From: Hybos culiciformis
Taxonomy: Eukaryota; Arthropoda; Insecta; Diptera; Hybotidae
Direction of reading: 5' to 3'
NCBI GenBank assembly: GCA_964007475.1
Contig: OZ023273.1
Coordinates: 12,475,922 to 12,539,921, forward strand
Length of the DNA stretch: 64,000 nucleotides
This document shows positions 47,724 through 60,500 of the stretch, piece after piece; position 1 is the first letter of the stretch, and each line of letters begins with the position of its first letter. Below the pieces are notes generated by a model that worked only from the letters and a program-made list of their open reading frames with translations, searched no databases and was not told the origin of the DNA. Both the position numbers and the translations under genes were made by a program.

Positions 47724-48603
47724 TAATAATATTATAACTTCATTTACAGACGAATATTCATTTACCTAAGAGATTTATACATATGTGTATAGTTTGTAAT
47801 ATTTTTAATGCATCTTTCATTTCCTGTAAAAATTCCATAATAAATGCAAATAATAATAGTTTAAAATATAAACGAAATTCGAACTAATAAAGTCTTCTAC
47901 CTTAATTTACCGGTAAACGGTTCAATTATTTATTACAAAAAAATATTTCAAGAATAGATTATTTATTTCACTAAATCATTTGCTTAAAAATCTAAAAAAT
48001 AATTAAAATAAACTTCTTCCATTGGGTTTTCCCATACAATGCTTGAAGTCGTTGACACTCTACTTACATAATAATCTACAAGAAATTTTAACATTTATTA
48101 ACATATATATGCAAAATCATAAAACCAGAATTTCAACTTAAATTTGAACAGAGGTAGATAACACGATCATTATCCAATTACGAAAGTTTGTTGTATGTAT
48201 ATAATATCCTTTCAATAATTTGTTTTTTTCTTGATTTTGAAAATATGATTATATACTTATACAACACCACTGACAATCTACTTATTTGTTAGAAATAAAC
48301 ATTATGTAAGAAAATTGATGCTTACGTTTTATATGAATTTGATAAAAAAAATATAATTTCTTCTTTTAGGTTTGATGTAATAAGCTCTTCAAGGCTACAT
48401 GAATCAATTAATGATGTAGGTATATTATGATAATATTCATAATATGTAAACAAATATTAACTCTTAGATGAATGATACTTTTAATACTCGTATAATGTTT
48501 AGAAATGAGAGTTTTAATTAAGAAAAGTTTTAATAAAAAAATTTATTTTTTTTAAAATAGAAATTAGTTACAATTTTCAGTAAAACTTGAAAATGAAAAT
48601 CAC

Positions 48604-49300
48604 AAACAGTGTTTTTAATTGTTTTTTTTTTTCTTATCGTGTTTCAGTTACGTTTTTCTTATTTTGTTTTATTATTATTTTTTTTTTTTATTTATTTATT
48701 TTTTTTTTTTTCTTTAATTCAACAAAATTTAACACGAAACTATTTTTTTTTTTTTTGTTTTTCGTGTTCTAATTACATTTTTTTTTTTTTATATAATAAA
48801 TTTCTTTTTTAATTTCGATTCTACAAAATTCCAATTTTTTTTTTCGTCTTATTTTTATTTATTGTATTTTTTTTTATTTTATTTTATATTTTTTTTTTTG
48901 TTTTTATCTAAAATAAAAATTAATTTAAAAAAAAAAAAAATTGTATATTTTTCTTGCACTAGTTTTTAGTTTAATTTAATTTTTTTTTTTTTTTTACTTT
49001 TCTTTTGAAATATACTTTTCAACACATTTTTCTTCAAACTATATGAACGTACATATATAAGTATGTAGAGAAAAAGAAAAACAAAACAAAAAAAAAAAAT
49101 AATAATAATAAAAAAGAAAATTGTACACAAGAAAAATTTGCGAAAAATTATTTTCTTTTTTTTTTGTCGTTATTTTTTATTTTGTGTATATATTTATTTT
49201 CTATTTTTTTTTTTTTTTTTCAATATATTTTTCTCTCACAAAAATTTATTTCATATAAAAAAAAAAAATTGTTTTCTTTTTTCGTTTTTTTTATTATATT
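48604..49300. repeat. T-rich low-complexity tract
   Basis: About 700 bases in which the plus strand is mostly T broken by A and occasional CTT, with several runs of 10 to 14 T; it is interrupted by an A-rich patch at about 49060-49120. All frames here are Phe-rich simple-sequence translations. Confidence 0.8.
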
Positions 49301-52300
49301 ATTTTTATGATATGAAAAAATTAAAAAATCTGTGTACTTTTAAATGTCATATACACCGCCGACAATTTTACACTGAAAACGATAATTTCATACTTTTTTA
49401 ACGGCCACTATGCTGATGATGAAAAACTTTTTTTTTTATTTTTTCTTTCCTTTTCATTTCTATATTTTTTTTTATTATTGTTGTTTTATGTAGAAGTTCA
49501 CGAAAAAAAAAAAAAACACAGAAAATCTGTGAAAAATTTTTTTTTCCCATATACACACGTATATAAATAATAATATTTATGTTTGTATGTATATGATAAA
49601 AAATATGATATACAATACACAAAACACAATTCTCAAAAAAAAAAGGGAAAAACGACAATCCCGAATGAATATTTGTATATAAAATGTAGTATGTAAGAAG
49701 GTAAAGCTTAATAATAAAATGGAATAAAAATGTAAATAAAAAAATAATAATTATAAACTTAATCCACAGACTAATTGTATTCAAAATTATATTTTAGATA
49801 ACATTAATAGTATAATTGTAATCATGCAATAGTATATAATATTATGTTAATTACAGTATATGCAGATTAATTGACAACAACTGAAAACAGACAGTTTAAT
49901 GAACGCAGTTTAAAAAATTATAAATTCAATTAATTTCGCCTTTATATATTACAAATATTATAATTATAATCGGAATTTGATTTGACTTTCAATAAATAAG
50001 TGAATCATTGGCACTGCTTCATAAAAAACACTATCAATTTTGTATCGGTTTTACTATATAATTTTTACTTGAAATTCTTTTATTCGAAGAAAGGGTGTTA
50101 CATTAAGCTCTATATGTAAATGGAATTCTCTATGTTATGCTATGAAATAAGTAATAAAAAATAATAGAGATAAAACTATTAGAAATTACACATTGGAAAA
50201 TCCTGCCCCAAAATATTATATTCTGCCAATATAATAATTTCCTTTTATTATATGACAAAGAAATAAGATTCTAAAAAAATCTTAAAAAGGATGTTATCTT
50301 TATATAGAGAAGAAAATGCCAAAATTAAAAAATATTTTTTTACATAATAATTGTCATTCATATTAGCTGAATTAACCCTTTATGTTCTTTAAGTTGTTTT
50401 TAAAAAACTATCTCTGAGATTGTAAGATTTTTATTGACGATCCATAGTTCAATGAAATATAACGAATATCCTACTGTAACGTATTACAACTAAATGTTAT
50501 AACTTTTTTTAAAGGAGTAAATAGTTTTAAGCTACTTTTCCATTTTTACTTTTAAGATTTTGTATTGGAATTTTAGACAAAACCTAATTTTTGAAGAAAG
50601 CTTTTGGCTTTTTAAGACCTCATTTGAACCGATTATCTTGTTAGCTACAAAACCTCTGTTTCTCTCAACTGTTAAAAGTCTACTTATAGAGACTGCCTCT
50701 GTGAATACTATTAGTTTTTGCCATTAAAAAAAAGTAAAGAAACCAACGTGAAAATTTTCGTGACAGCGATTAGTCTTTAACACAAATAATAGTCAATTTT
50801 TCGTTTCCAATTTAATGAAAAAGGTTTATTTAAAGTTTGGTTTAAAAAATCTTTTTAGCTGAACATTAGTTCTAAATAATTATAAAATTAGTACTAAAAA
50901 ATTATACAATAAAGCCATTATGATGATTTCAAAGATGCGATGATTTTAAAAGGGTTAAACAGAAATTAATATTTAATATACAAGTAGATTTTTTTTTTTT
51001 TTGGGTACATAATATAATTTCAGAGTGAAATCCATTTTCATATTAAAAGAACTTTATTGAGAGAATACATTAAATGTTATGTTTCAAAAAATTTAACATG
51101 AAAATATTACACATAAAACAAATTGAATGAAAAAGACCGGTACTTTCTCACACATACTTTAGAAAATTAACCGCACATCTGTGGAAAATAAACTGAAAAC
51201 TGTATTTTTTTTTTTCTTTTCTTTTCAAATAGAAAAATATAAATGAAAAACCCATTTTATAAAATATTAAATTATGTATAAGTTTCTCTTTTTAGAATAT
51301 TTATTTTTCTTTCACGCATACATTAAAAGAAATCTCAGCTGATGATGGAAAATTTAACTACGTTCTAGGAACAGATGAAAAATTAACTTCTTTTTTTTTT
51401 TTGGTTTTGGATATTATATTTAACAAAAATATTAAAACTGAATTACTACTATCAAAAAGATAATTCTGGATGACAATTATTTTTACTTTTCTACAGGATC
51501 AAAAATTATTTTACATATTAAAAGAACAATAATTTTAAAAAATATTACAGAAATGAAATAATTTTTAAGAATAATTTTAAAAATTAATGCATTTTAATTT
51601 TAAATGATTAATGACTAATTTAATTAAGTACAATAAGTAAATTAATAAAATTAGTAAATAAAATTAATAATTAAGCTGAGGGAAAAAATAAGTAAAATAC
51701 AACAAGAAATTCAGTAAAATTAGTTCAATGTAAAATTTATAATAAATAATAAAATAAGTAAATAATAATATTATTGTTAGTAATTACATAAATATGTAAT
51801 TTCTAAAATTTACTTTAAACATGTTTACAAAAAAAAAATAAATTGTCAAAAGCAAATCAGCTGATAGTTCGGCTTTTTCTAATATTGCTTTTATTGTAAT
51901 ATTTTTCCTATAAACTGAAATTAGTGGAATGTTTATTTTTTTTTTAATATCAATTAATATACACTTGAAACATAGTTATTAGTTTTCTTTCACGATTTTA
52001 TTTATAAAATAACCCTAAATTGAAAAAAAACTTTTATAACATTTAAATTTTTTAACTTTTTATTTAGTTTTTTTTGCAATATTCATATACCTAATAGTTC
52101 TTAAGCATATCGAAATAATGTTTCCCAATAAATTTCAAAACTTTTATTATGATTAAAAAAAAAAATTAATAAAAAAAAGTGCCAAAAATTATGTCATGAA
52201 TTAATGCTTCTCATCATAAAAGAATAAACATAGAGCATTTTCTGAATAACATTCAATGAAATTCAAACGAAAGAAAATTTACTCACATACCTATGCATTA

Positions 52301-52329
52301 TATATTTATTTTTACCGGTTAAATATCGC

Positions 52330-52354
52330 ATATATATATATATATATATATATA
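52330..52354. repeat. (TA)n microsatellite
   Basis: A short uninterrupted TA array. Confidence 0.85.
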
Positions 52355-55300
52355 GTATGTTGCAAATAATCTGCTCATGTATTAGTTTCGAGATAATAAA
52401 AAAAAAATAAAATTAAATACACTACTTGTTTAAATATTTCTGCAGAGGCGGAGCAAATTTTCTGCAAATTTTTCGTTTTAAAACACAAGCTATTGGACAA
52501 AAGAAATTTTATGAATTTTTTCTTTTTTACATATATTTTTTTTTAAGTTTATACATAACTATGCAATTTATAAAGTATTTTTACATTATCTTAAAATGGT
52601 GGCTTTAATATCTATTTCAATTTTATATTAATAATTAATAACATTAAAATTAAATTGCTAGGCAAAATAAAATGTTGAAACGAGCCTCTTAATGAATTAA
52701 AATCCTAAATACTGCTCTGAAATTTGTTTACCAATTTGTTGTATCCTTAAAAATAATATACAACACAACACGATACAAAAATTGTTTTTTTTTTTGTTTA
52801 TTAAACAACAAATTTCAATTATTGTAAAAACCATTTCAATATATTCCAATAGATAATAAATTTTTCAAGAAAAGTTTTTTATATTAAATTTTTTTTTTTG
52901 ATATTAAAAATTCTGAAAAATTTCATTAAAAGTATTCATTATAGCTCAATTAGAACGTATTGCCGTCGCTAAAATGACAAAAAAAAAGATATATTGAAGA
53001 AACAGATATTACGTTCGAGATACACTTATCCGATACACAGGACAAATAATCGCTAACATCGCATTTATATACCTTCAAATTGAATTTATAAGTATGTTCA
53101 TGTGGCATTGAGTACATTATATCACGATACTTAATTTCATTTATTCTCCATACTCCATACTGAATTGAGTATTAGAGATACGGAATCAAATGTGTAATTA
53201 TTTTTTTAACGGGCTTTTATTAAAAGTTCAACTTCTCTACTACTAAGAATTTGAGTTGAAGAGGTTGTGCCTTGGACAAGTTGATGAATAAAAACAATAT
53301 TACCTAGTGAACTTAGATAATGGGGAATTTGATGGATTAAAATAACCAGCAAAAATATTTATTATACAACTTTATTATATAATATTTTACATAAATTAAA
53401 TAAAGATTTAATTTTCATTTTTAATATTAATATGTTTCCCTATAGATGCTGCATATCTAACCAAACCCCAAATTATTCTTTGATTGATTTTATCTTACCT
53501 AATGTTTATGAACAAAACAATAATCAGTTAAAAAAAAAATATTTTCTTGTAATCATAAATGTCGTTTTAAACATACGATAAGCAAAACACTTATTTTTAA
53601 TATTGTTTACCATTTTCGTTGCATGTATTTAATAAAAATTAAGCTATCCTTGGGTATAGTGAAAATTTTTAAATAAAAATCTCTATCTTCTGCTTGTTTA
53701 GGAAAAAAAAAAAAAGCTCATCGTAACCCTCTCATGTACACAACCATAAACTTTTTTTTAAACAACAAAGGTAAAAAATTAATATTCCTTCAGATTTTCT
53801 TACCACATATACATAATATTATATACACATAATATAGCTACCTCTATGTATTTAGCCAAAATTTCTTTATTTTTGAAAAAATTAATTAGGATATCGGTTG
53901 TCAACAAAGTGATAATTTATTTGTTAAGGCAAAATTAAAATAGCCACACATAAAAGCAACCCTTCTGTAATAATCAACATTATCGAATATTAAAAAAATA
54001 TCTCTAAAAGATATTTATTACTCCTGCGACTTATTTTATCATTTAAGTAAATTTTTATAATTTTTATCAAAATCGCAAACGTAATCAAATTTCAGCATCA
54101 AAAATTCTAGTATGTATTATAAATTTAATTTTTAATAATTTTACGACAAAAATATTTAAAAATAAAAATTAAATTATATACTAAATATTTTCTGTGTTAT
54201 TTTTAAATTTTCTTGTATAAGTCAAGTGTTTGCTATAAAATAAAGCATCAAAAGTTATCAAATTTCAAGTGTTGCATTCAAAGTTGAAAAAAAAATATAA
54301 AAGTTTTTCTAAATAAATATATATTTTGTCCTTAAAGTTCATTCTATATACGAATTGAAAACTAATATTATTTTTTTTTATTTTATTTGAATTGAAATTT
54401 TTATGACAGTCATTATATTAAAGTTCATGTATATTCATTTCCTGACTTTTAAGTCGAACAACATAAATGTAAACATATGTTTAAAATATAGTTTTAAATT
54501 CCTAACTTAGACATTAAAACTTCAAATCTTTTCTGACCGAAAGGTATATGCAATATATGTATATATTAGAACTGTGACAATTTACAAAGTTGCCCTTTTG
54601 TGCTGTGCTTAATTTATTTTCAATATTAAATCATTGAGCTTTATGCCTTCAAGTTTGTTCAACTTGGTTCTAATTATTTGTTTAAGCGGTGAGCAAATGT
54701 TTTGTTGTAACAATCTCAATTTAACATTTTAACATATCTTGACGTCTAAAACCGTGTTTGAATCATTCTTTGAGCTTTTAAAACTGACAAACAAACAAAA
54801 AACTAAATTTTCTCTTTTCATGGTATATCGTTGAATACACCTTTTTACCTCGAAATAAATAGAAAATTGAATTCCAAAAACAAGAACTACGAAATGAAAT
54901 TAAATAAAGCAGCTAATTTTCAAAGTAAAAAACATTTACGAACCTTTTCTGAAATAAAAAAAATAATAATAATAATTTAAATTAAATCCTTCATATTGTG
55001 TAAACAAGAGAAAACAATAAATATACCAAGAAGATTGAATTTTCTCGAAAAAAAACAAAAAAAAAAAATTTAAACAGATGCTGATTTATGTACAAATGAA
55101 TTTACAATCATGTATAAAATTGTACATATATATTTACAGTCAACGTTTTCAAATGAAATAAATGCAAATTTTGAAGTGTTTAAGTTAAATAGACATCTTA
55201 AAGTTGTTTTCCTTTAACAAATAAAAATATTAATAAAGAAAAATTTCAGTAAAATCCTTTCTGACACTCTGCAATAAGAATATGAGTGGGTATTCTTATG

Positions 55301-56129
55301 AAAAAATGAAATTATATGAACAATAATATAAAAAGGTATACATATTTATTTGAATTTCAACGAAATAATAAGTTAGTGAAAAAAATAAATTTTTGAGAAG
55401 AACATTTTTAATTTTGTTGTACCGATATATAAAAATTGTAAAGATGGTAATAAAAATTAAATAAAAACCTAAAAAATTTAGTTATTTTCCTTGCAATGAA
55501 TGCCAAGTTTTCTGAAACAACTCTGCAACATTTACCTTAACGACAAGACATTATCTGGCTAAAAAAAGAAATCGTTAGGTTTCTAAACTAAACACTTTTT
55601 AGTATTCCAGTTTATTCTATTTTAGCTGATTTTTCTATATTTTCATTTTATTTAGCATATATATATATTTAAATAATATAAATATATTTTATTTTCAAAA
55701 GTTTCAATAATTAACGGCTTGCCGCAAAATTATCAAAAATGCATTTAAGTTATTATGAGTTTTAAAAATATAATTTTCTTTAGGTATGTTTATTATTAAG
55801 ATATAAAAGTTACAAGAATCTTAATTTCAATTGTAAGCTGCCAGGATTTACATATAAAAACTAATTATTTTACTTCATTTAAGAGCCCTCCACTTGAAAT
55901 TCTGTTTTCTATTTCTGTTTTCTATTTTTGCAGTTTTTTTTGTTTTATTTTACAGAAAATAAACGGCCGTGAAAAATGCGACAAAAATTGTACGAAAAAC
56001 ACTTCTACCAGAAAATCACAAAACTATATTTGAATTTGATTTCTGTGCAGAAACTGTAATTTATCAAAAAAATTAAAAAATTCTTAGAAATAAATGAAAT
56101 TAATTAAAAATTGTTTAGGAAATTAAAGA

Positions 56130-56330
56130 AATTCAAAATTTCACGTCACCAGCCCTGGAGAGTGGTATTTTAGCTTTATTTCTGCGTTTGAGATTTTTTA
56201 TTACCTTTTTCCTTTACTTCAGAATCCAAGCAAATATGTTCAAGTTTTTTAAAGGCTCGTTTGGGCCCAAAAACTCTAAATTTAAAAAATCCGCCTCACC
56301 TACCCTGGAGCCAGTTATATACTCTTTAAC
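56130..56330. repeat. Two related CCCTGGAG segments 150 bases apart
   Basis: The segment ending TCACCAGCCCTGGAG (56160) is echoed by one ending CTCACCTACCCTGGAG (56310), with similarity over about 30 bases before and some after. It could be a diverged tandem duplication or two ends of an older repeat. There is no frame or terminal repeat. Confidence 0.35.
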
Positions 56331-57463
56331 ATATCAAAAAATCACTTCAGTCTAGATTGTAGTAACCCTACAATCAAAGCCAAACTAAGACCAATTTTTT
56401 GCAATTTTTCACAATTAGGGCTCTTAAGTTAGTATAGAAAAAAAATTAAAAAAATTCTAATTCTAATTAAAACTAAATTGCAAATTTAGATTTTGATCAT
56501 AAAGTCCATTATATTGATTTCTTCTATACAAGGTACAAACGGTTGAACCAAAAAGTTGAGACAACAAAAAAAATTAAAATTCAATTGCAAGATAAATTGC
56601 ATTTGATGGTGAAGCAATTCATCAAAAAAAAAAAAAATTATAAAAAAAAAAGAAAATAATAAATAAAAATATGCTCCATTAAATATTCAGGATATTAAAA
56701 GAAAATAGAAAAATTTATTCCATGAAATTGTTTTATTTTGTTTTATTATTATTTTTTTTTATTTTTTGTTATTATTATTATTTTTAATATAAACATATTT
56801 ACCTTTTGAATATTTAAAAAATAATTTGCAAAAATTTTCCCTAAGGAACAATTTTGCAATATTTTTTATATTCTTCAAAACAAAAAAAAAAAAAATTTTT
56901 TTTTTTTATACATATTTATTATTTTTTTATGATATTTTATGTATATTTCAACAGAGAAACAACATCAACCCCCTTTAAAAATAATGATGATGGTTGTTTT
57001 CTTTTGTTTCTGTTTTTTTTTTTTTCGCTGTATTTTAAAATTTTGCAGTTTTTGTTTTTATTACAAAAAAGTAAAAGACAAGAATCGAGCGAACAAGTGG
57101 ATCCAAAAGAAAATTGGAAAATGGTTCTAATGAAAAGTGAATTTCCATTTTTTGTTTAATTTTCAAATCTAATCTTAGAAAAATATAAATATAAATAAGA
57201 ATATATAAGAATTTTTATAGACATTATTCGTTTCGTACTTAGATCCACACAATTAAAAATCTGAAGAAAATCGAAAACAGAATTTATTATTTGAATACTT
57301 TTTTGTAACATGTTCAATTGTACTTGTACATACAACATTTATTTATGTCGAATACAGCAGACGAGATATTTAATTGGTATTATCAAACTTTGTTGTACAC
57401 AAATTAGAAGGGATCGTTTTTCTCTATTATGAGTTACCCAAAATGCCGATAAAAAATAATTAT
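56331..57463. other. AT-rich non-coding stretch
   Basis: No supported gene. The overlapping plus frames at 56854-57159 begin in poly-T-derived Phe codons and have no domain; the region has no splice-bounded frame. Confidence 0.5.
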
Positions 57464-57564
57464 TTTATAATAATAATAAATTTATAACAATAATAATAAT
57501 AAATTTATAATAATAATAATAATAAATTTATAATAATAATAATAATAAATTTATAATAATAATA
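57464..57564. repeat. 23-bp minisatellite built on ATA trinucleotides
   Basis: Units TTTATAATAATAATAATAA plus ATAA, 23 bases long, are repeated: a short 17-base first unit, three full units (57481, 57504, 57527) and a partial fourth. The first full unit has one C. It is a higher-order repeat in which an (ATA)n core is punctuated by AAATTTAT. Confidence 0.9.
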
Positions 57565-60500
57565 TTAAAAAGTTATAAATAATTAAATTAAAATCATTTC
57601 AGTTGCACATAATTATATACGGTTGAATTGTAAATTGCATTTCATTTAACAATAAAATTGAAGGCAATTTAATCTTACAATTTAATTTAATACATATTTT
57701 TTTTTTATAATTTGTAATTTGGAATTTTCAACAAGGTTTTTTTTTATATTTTTTTAACTGTTTTTATTGATAGCTTAATTAATTTTCCATATTTCTATAA
57801 ATTTATACTTTTATAATGAAAATGTTTAAGTTTTTTTTATTTCTTACTATACCATTCGCGATGGAAATGTAAAAATATCAGTTGAATTAATTTTTATAGC
57901 TGTAAGGCATGTGTTAGATTTTCAAAAAATAAAATAAAATATATAAATATACATAAATATATATTTATGTATATAAATATAAATATATATTATGTATGTT
58001 AAGTAAGTATATAATTGAAGGACGAAAAAGGAATAAAACAATGAAAAATAAAATAAGAAACAATAATTATTCAATGTTTTAACATATATATACATATAGA
58101 AAGAAAATTGTAGCTCAATGAGCCATAATAATGTAATTAATTTGCTTAAATGATTCAATTACTTAAGAGCAATCGACTTTTTAATACAAATAAAATATTT
58201 ATACATTCAATTAGTCTTATTTGTTCTGAGAAATTTATTATTTTCCACATTTTGTAATAAATATAAAAATTTTTTTTATTTTTTTTTTTAAGTTAAAACG
58301 CATTTTACCATAAAAGCTAGATGCAATTTTCAAATAAACAATTTTGTATACTTGAATTACCCCATTAAAAATATTTAGCACTCTTGGCTGGCGTTATAGC
58401 ACTGACTATTTATGTATTACGTACATACAGGATATATATAAATAAAATTAGAAAATAGCAATATTTTTTATTTTTATTTTTTATTGCATAACCATTATAT
58501 ATTTTGAGATGTATGAAATAACAATTTTAATAAAATAAAAATTAGAAAACAGTGGGAAAATACTCAAGTCTAGCTATTCATATACGTATATATATTTTTT
58601 AAATCGTATTTTAGGGTGATATAATATTCAAATGTTTTTGAAAACATGAAGAGAGAAGCACGCATATTTTAAAAGAAATATTTTTTTAAATAGATTTTTC
58701 TGATATTAAGAACAAAATTGATTCAAATGTTTACGAATTTCCTGTGAACAAAAGAAGTTTATAAATATTTTTGATTTCTATTTTATATCATCTTTTCATT
58801 GTTTTCTGTAAAATCTATTATAATAATACCAATTCTAATTTCAGTCACCAATGATATATAACACTAATTTTTCATTCATACATGTATACAATACAATCAG
58901 AAACAACATAAATTCTTTCCGCTCAATGCAACGCAAAATATTTTTATTTAACATAATTTTCTTCAGTTTTAAGTTACAAAGTTACAAAGTTCTTCGTTTG
59001 ACGTTAATTTCGTATTTATGTTTCTTACATATTGAACAATATCAGTGTAATACTTAAGGTCAGTATATTAAATAACAAAGAACATTCGGTTATCTAACAT
59101 TTGATAATAATTATTTGTTAATAATTAATTCAAGTACTTACTATTGTATAAAATAGGTCAAGTACAATTGTCATGAAACATTTGAAAAATAATTTTTTAT
59201 ACTATATTCAAATAACGTGATTACTTAAGTAATAAAAATTTTGCAAGTTGTGCTTTAAAAACTTGTACATATATGTTTTTCTGTATACTTCAAAACACTT
59301 AAAGAAATTTATTTTCCAAGAAAAATGTTTAAGCTTCTGACAAAAAAAAATGTTAGTTTATGGAATTTTCATTAAGTCTTACAATTTTTTTTTAAAATCA
59401 AATCCAGTGACATAAAATAAAATGAAAAAAAAATATCATATATTAGGAAGTTAATTTGCTTTTCAATATTATTCAACGGGAAATCAAAATGTGAATATCT
59501 TCAACATTTTTTTTTACCTTTTCTAATTTGAATCACTTTTTTTTTTTGTACTTTTAACTGATTTAGTGTAAAAAGAAACACAAAAAAAAAGATAGACCCT
59601 TGAGAAACTAAGTATGTACTTGAGAGCCTTTCTTTTGGATTATTAAATTTTATTTTGTAAGGCAAAAGACGAGTTTAAGATCAAATAGACAAAGAAAGAC
59701 GTCTTATTGCTAAAGTCACAATTAAGTCTCAGTGTGTAGAGAGTGCAACGGCTAACAACTAACCTCATACACGTCAGAAATCAACAGAACCGCTAATTAA
59801 TATTTTTAATACCAAAAAAAAAATCGTTAGTGAACTTCACAAAACAGCTGTTCTGAATCTTTAAGAACAATTTATTATTTTCAACTTAAAAAATAATGTA
59901 ATTACCTTTGCTTCTTAAAAATCATAAAGTTTTCTTTATTCTTTTCTTATTTTATTTTATTTTTTTTCGCACAAATTACAGACAGATTAGACAATATTAA
60001 AGTCTTTTATGAAAAACCATTTAACATTTTTATAAACTGGGTACTTTTTTTAATTTTTTTTTTTTTTTTGTTTTTTTTTTTTTAACTTACAACTCTTAAT
60101 TAAAAGGTAATTACATATTTTAAAAAAAATAAAAAAGAAAAGCTGTTTAATTCAAATTTTCACCACAGATCAATTAGAAAAATGCGACTGAACCTGAAAT
60201 TTTATAAAAATAAATATTTTTCATATTATGTGCTTGCAGACAAAATTTCCATTATCCTTTTTTCTGCTGGCTGATAAGGAAAAGAAATTTTGATTGTATG
60301 CGAACAAATTTTTATTCAAAAAAAAAAACCAAAGCAATTGTGTTGAAATTATACATATATGTATAGTGTATTCAAATGAAAATTGAATGAAAATTTCCAG
60401 TATATATAAAAGTGTAAATTTTTCCCTTTAAAATAACTAAAAATTGCATTATTTCAATGTTATTATGAAATTAAAGACAAATTGATAGAATGTCACTTTG

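Larger units (their letters stand above)
47726..56129. other. Long AT-rich non-coding stretch
   Basis: No gene is supported. It contains a T-rich tract at 48604-49300 (listed), a (TA)n array at 52330-52354, and a loose field of AATAAGTAAATTAATAA-like sequence around 51600-51790. Patches at 49340-49410 and 52950-53060 are slightly GC-richer without a splice-bounded frame. The minus frame 49398-49784 and plus frames 48587-48812 are translations of simple sequence. Confidence 0.55.

Noticed and set aside
48587..48812. Two overlapping Phe-rich plus frames resembling membrane segments
   Set aside because: They are poly-T translations; hydrophobicity comes from base composition.
49398..49784. 128-codon minus frame, the second longest in the window
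   Set aside because: Composed of Ile/Phe/Lys/Tyr from A/T runs, with no splice signals or domain; expected by chance in such DNA.
52950..53060. Exon-like patch after TTCATTATAG reading LERIAVAKMTKKK
   Set aside because: The frame stops soon after and there is no donor at the right distance.
56854..57159. 101-codon plus frame with a mixed C-terminus
   Set aside because: The first two thirds are poly-T and A-run translation, and there is no domain or splice context.
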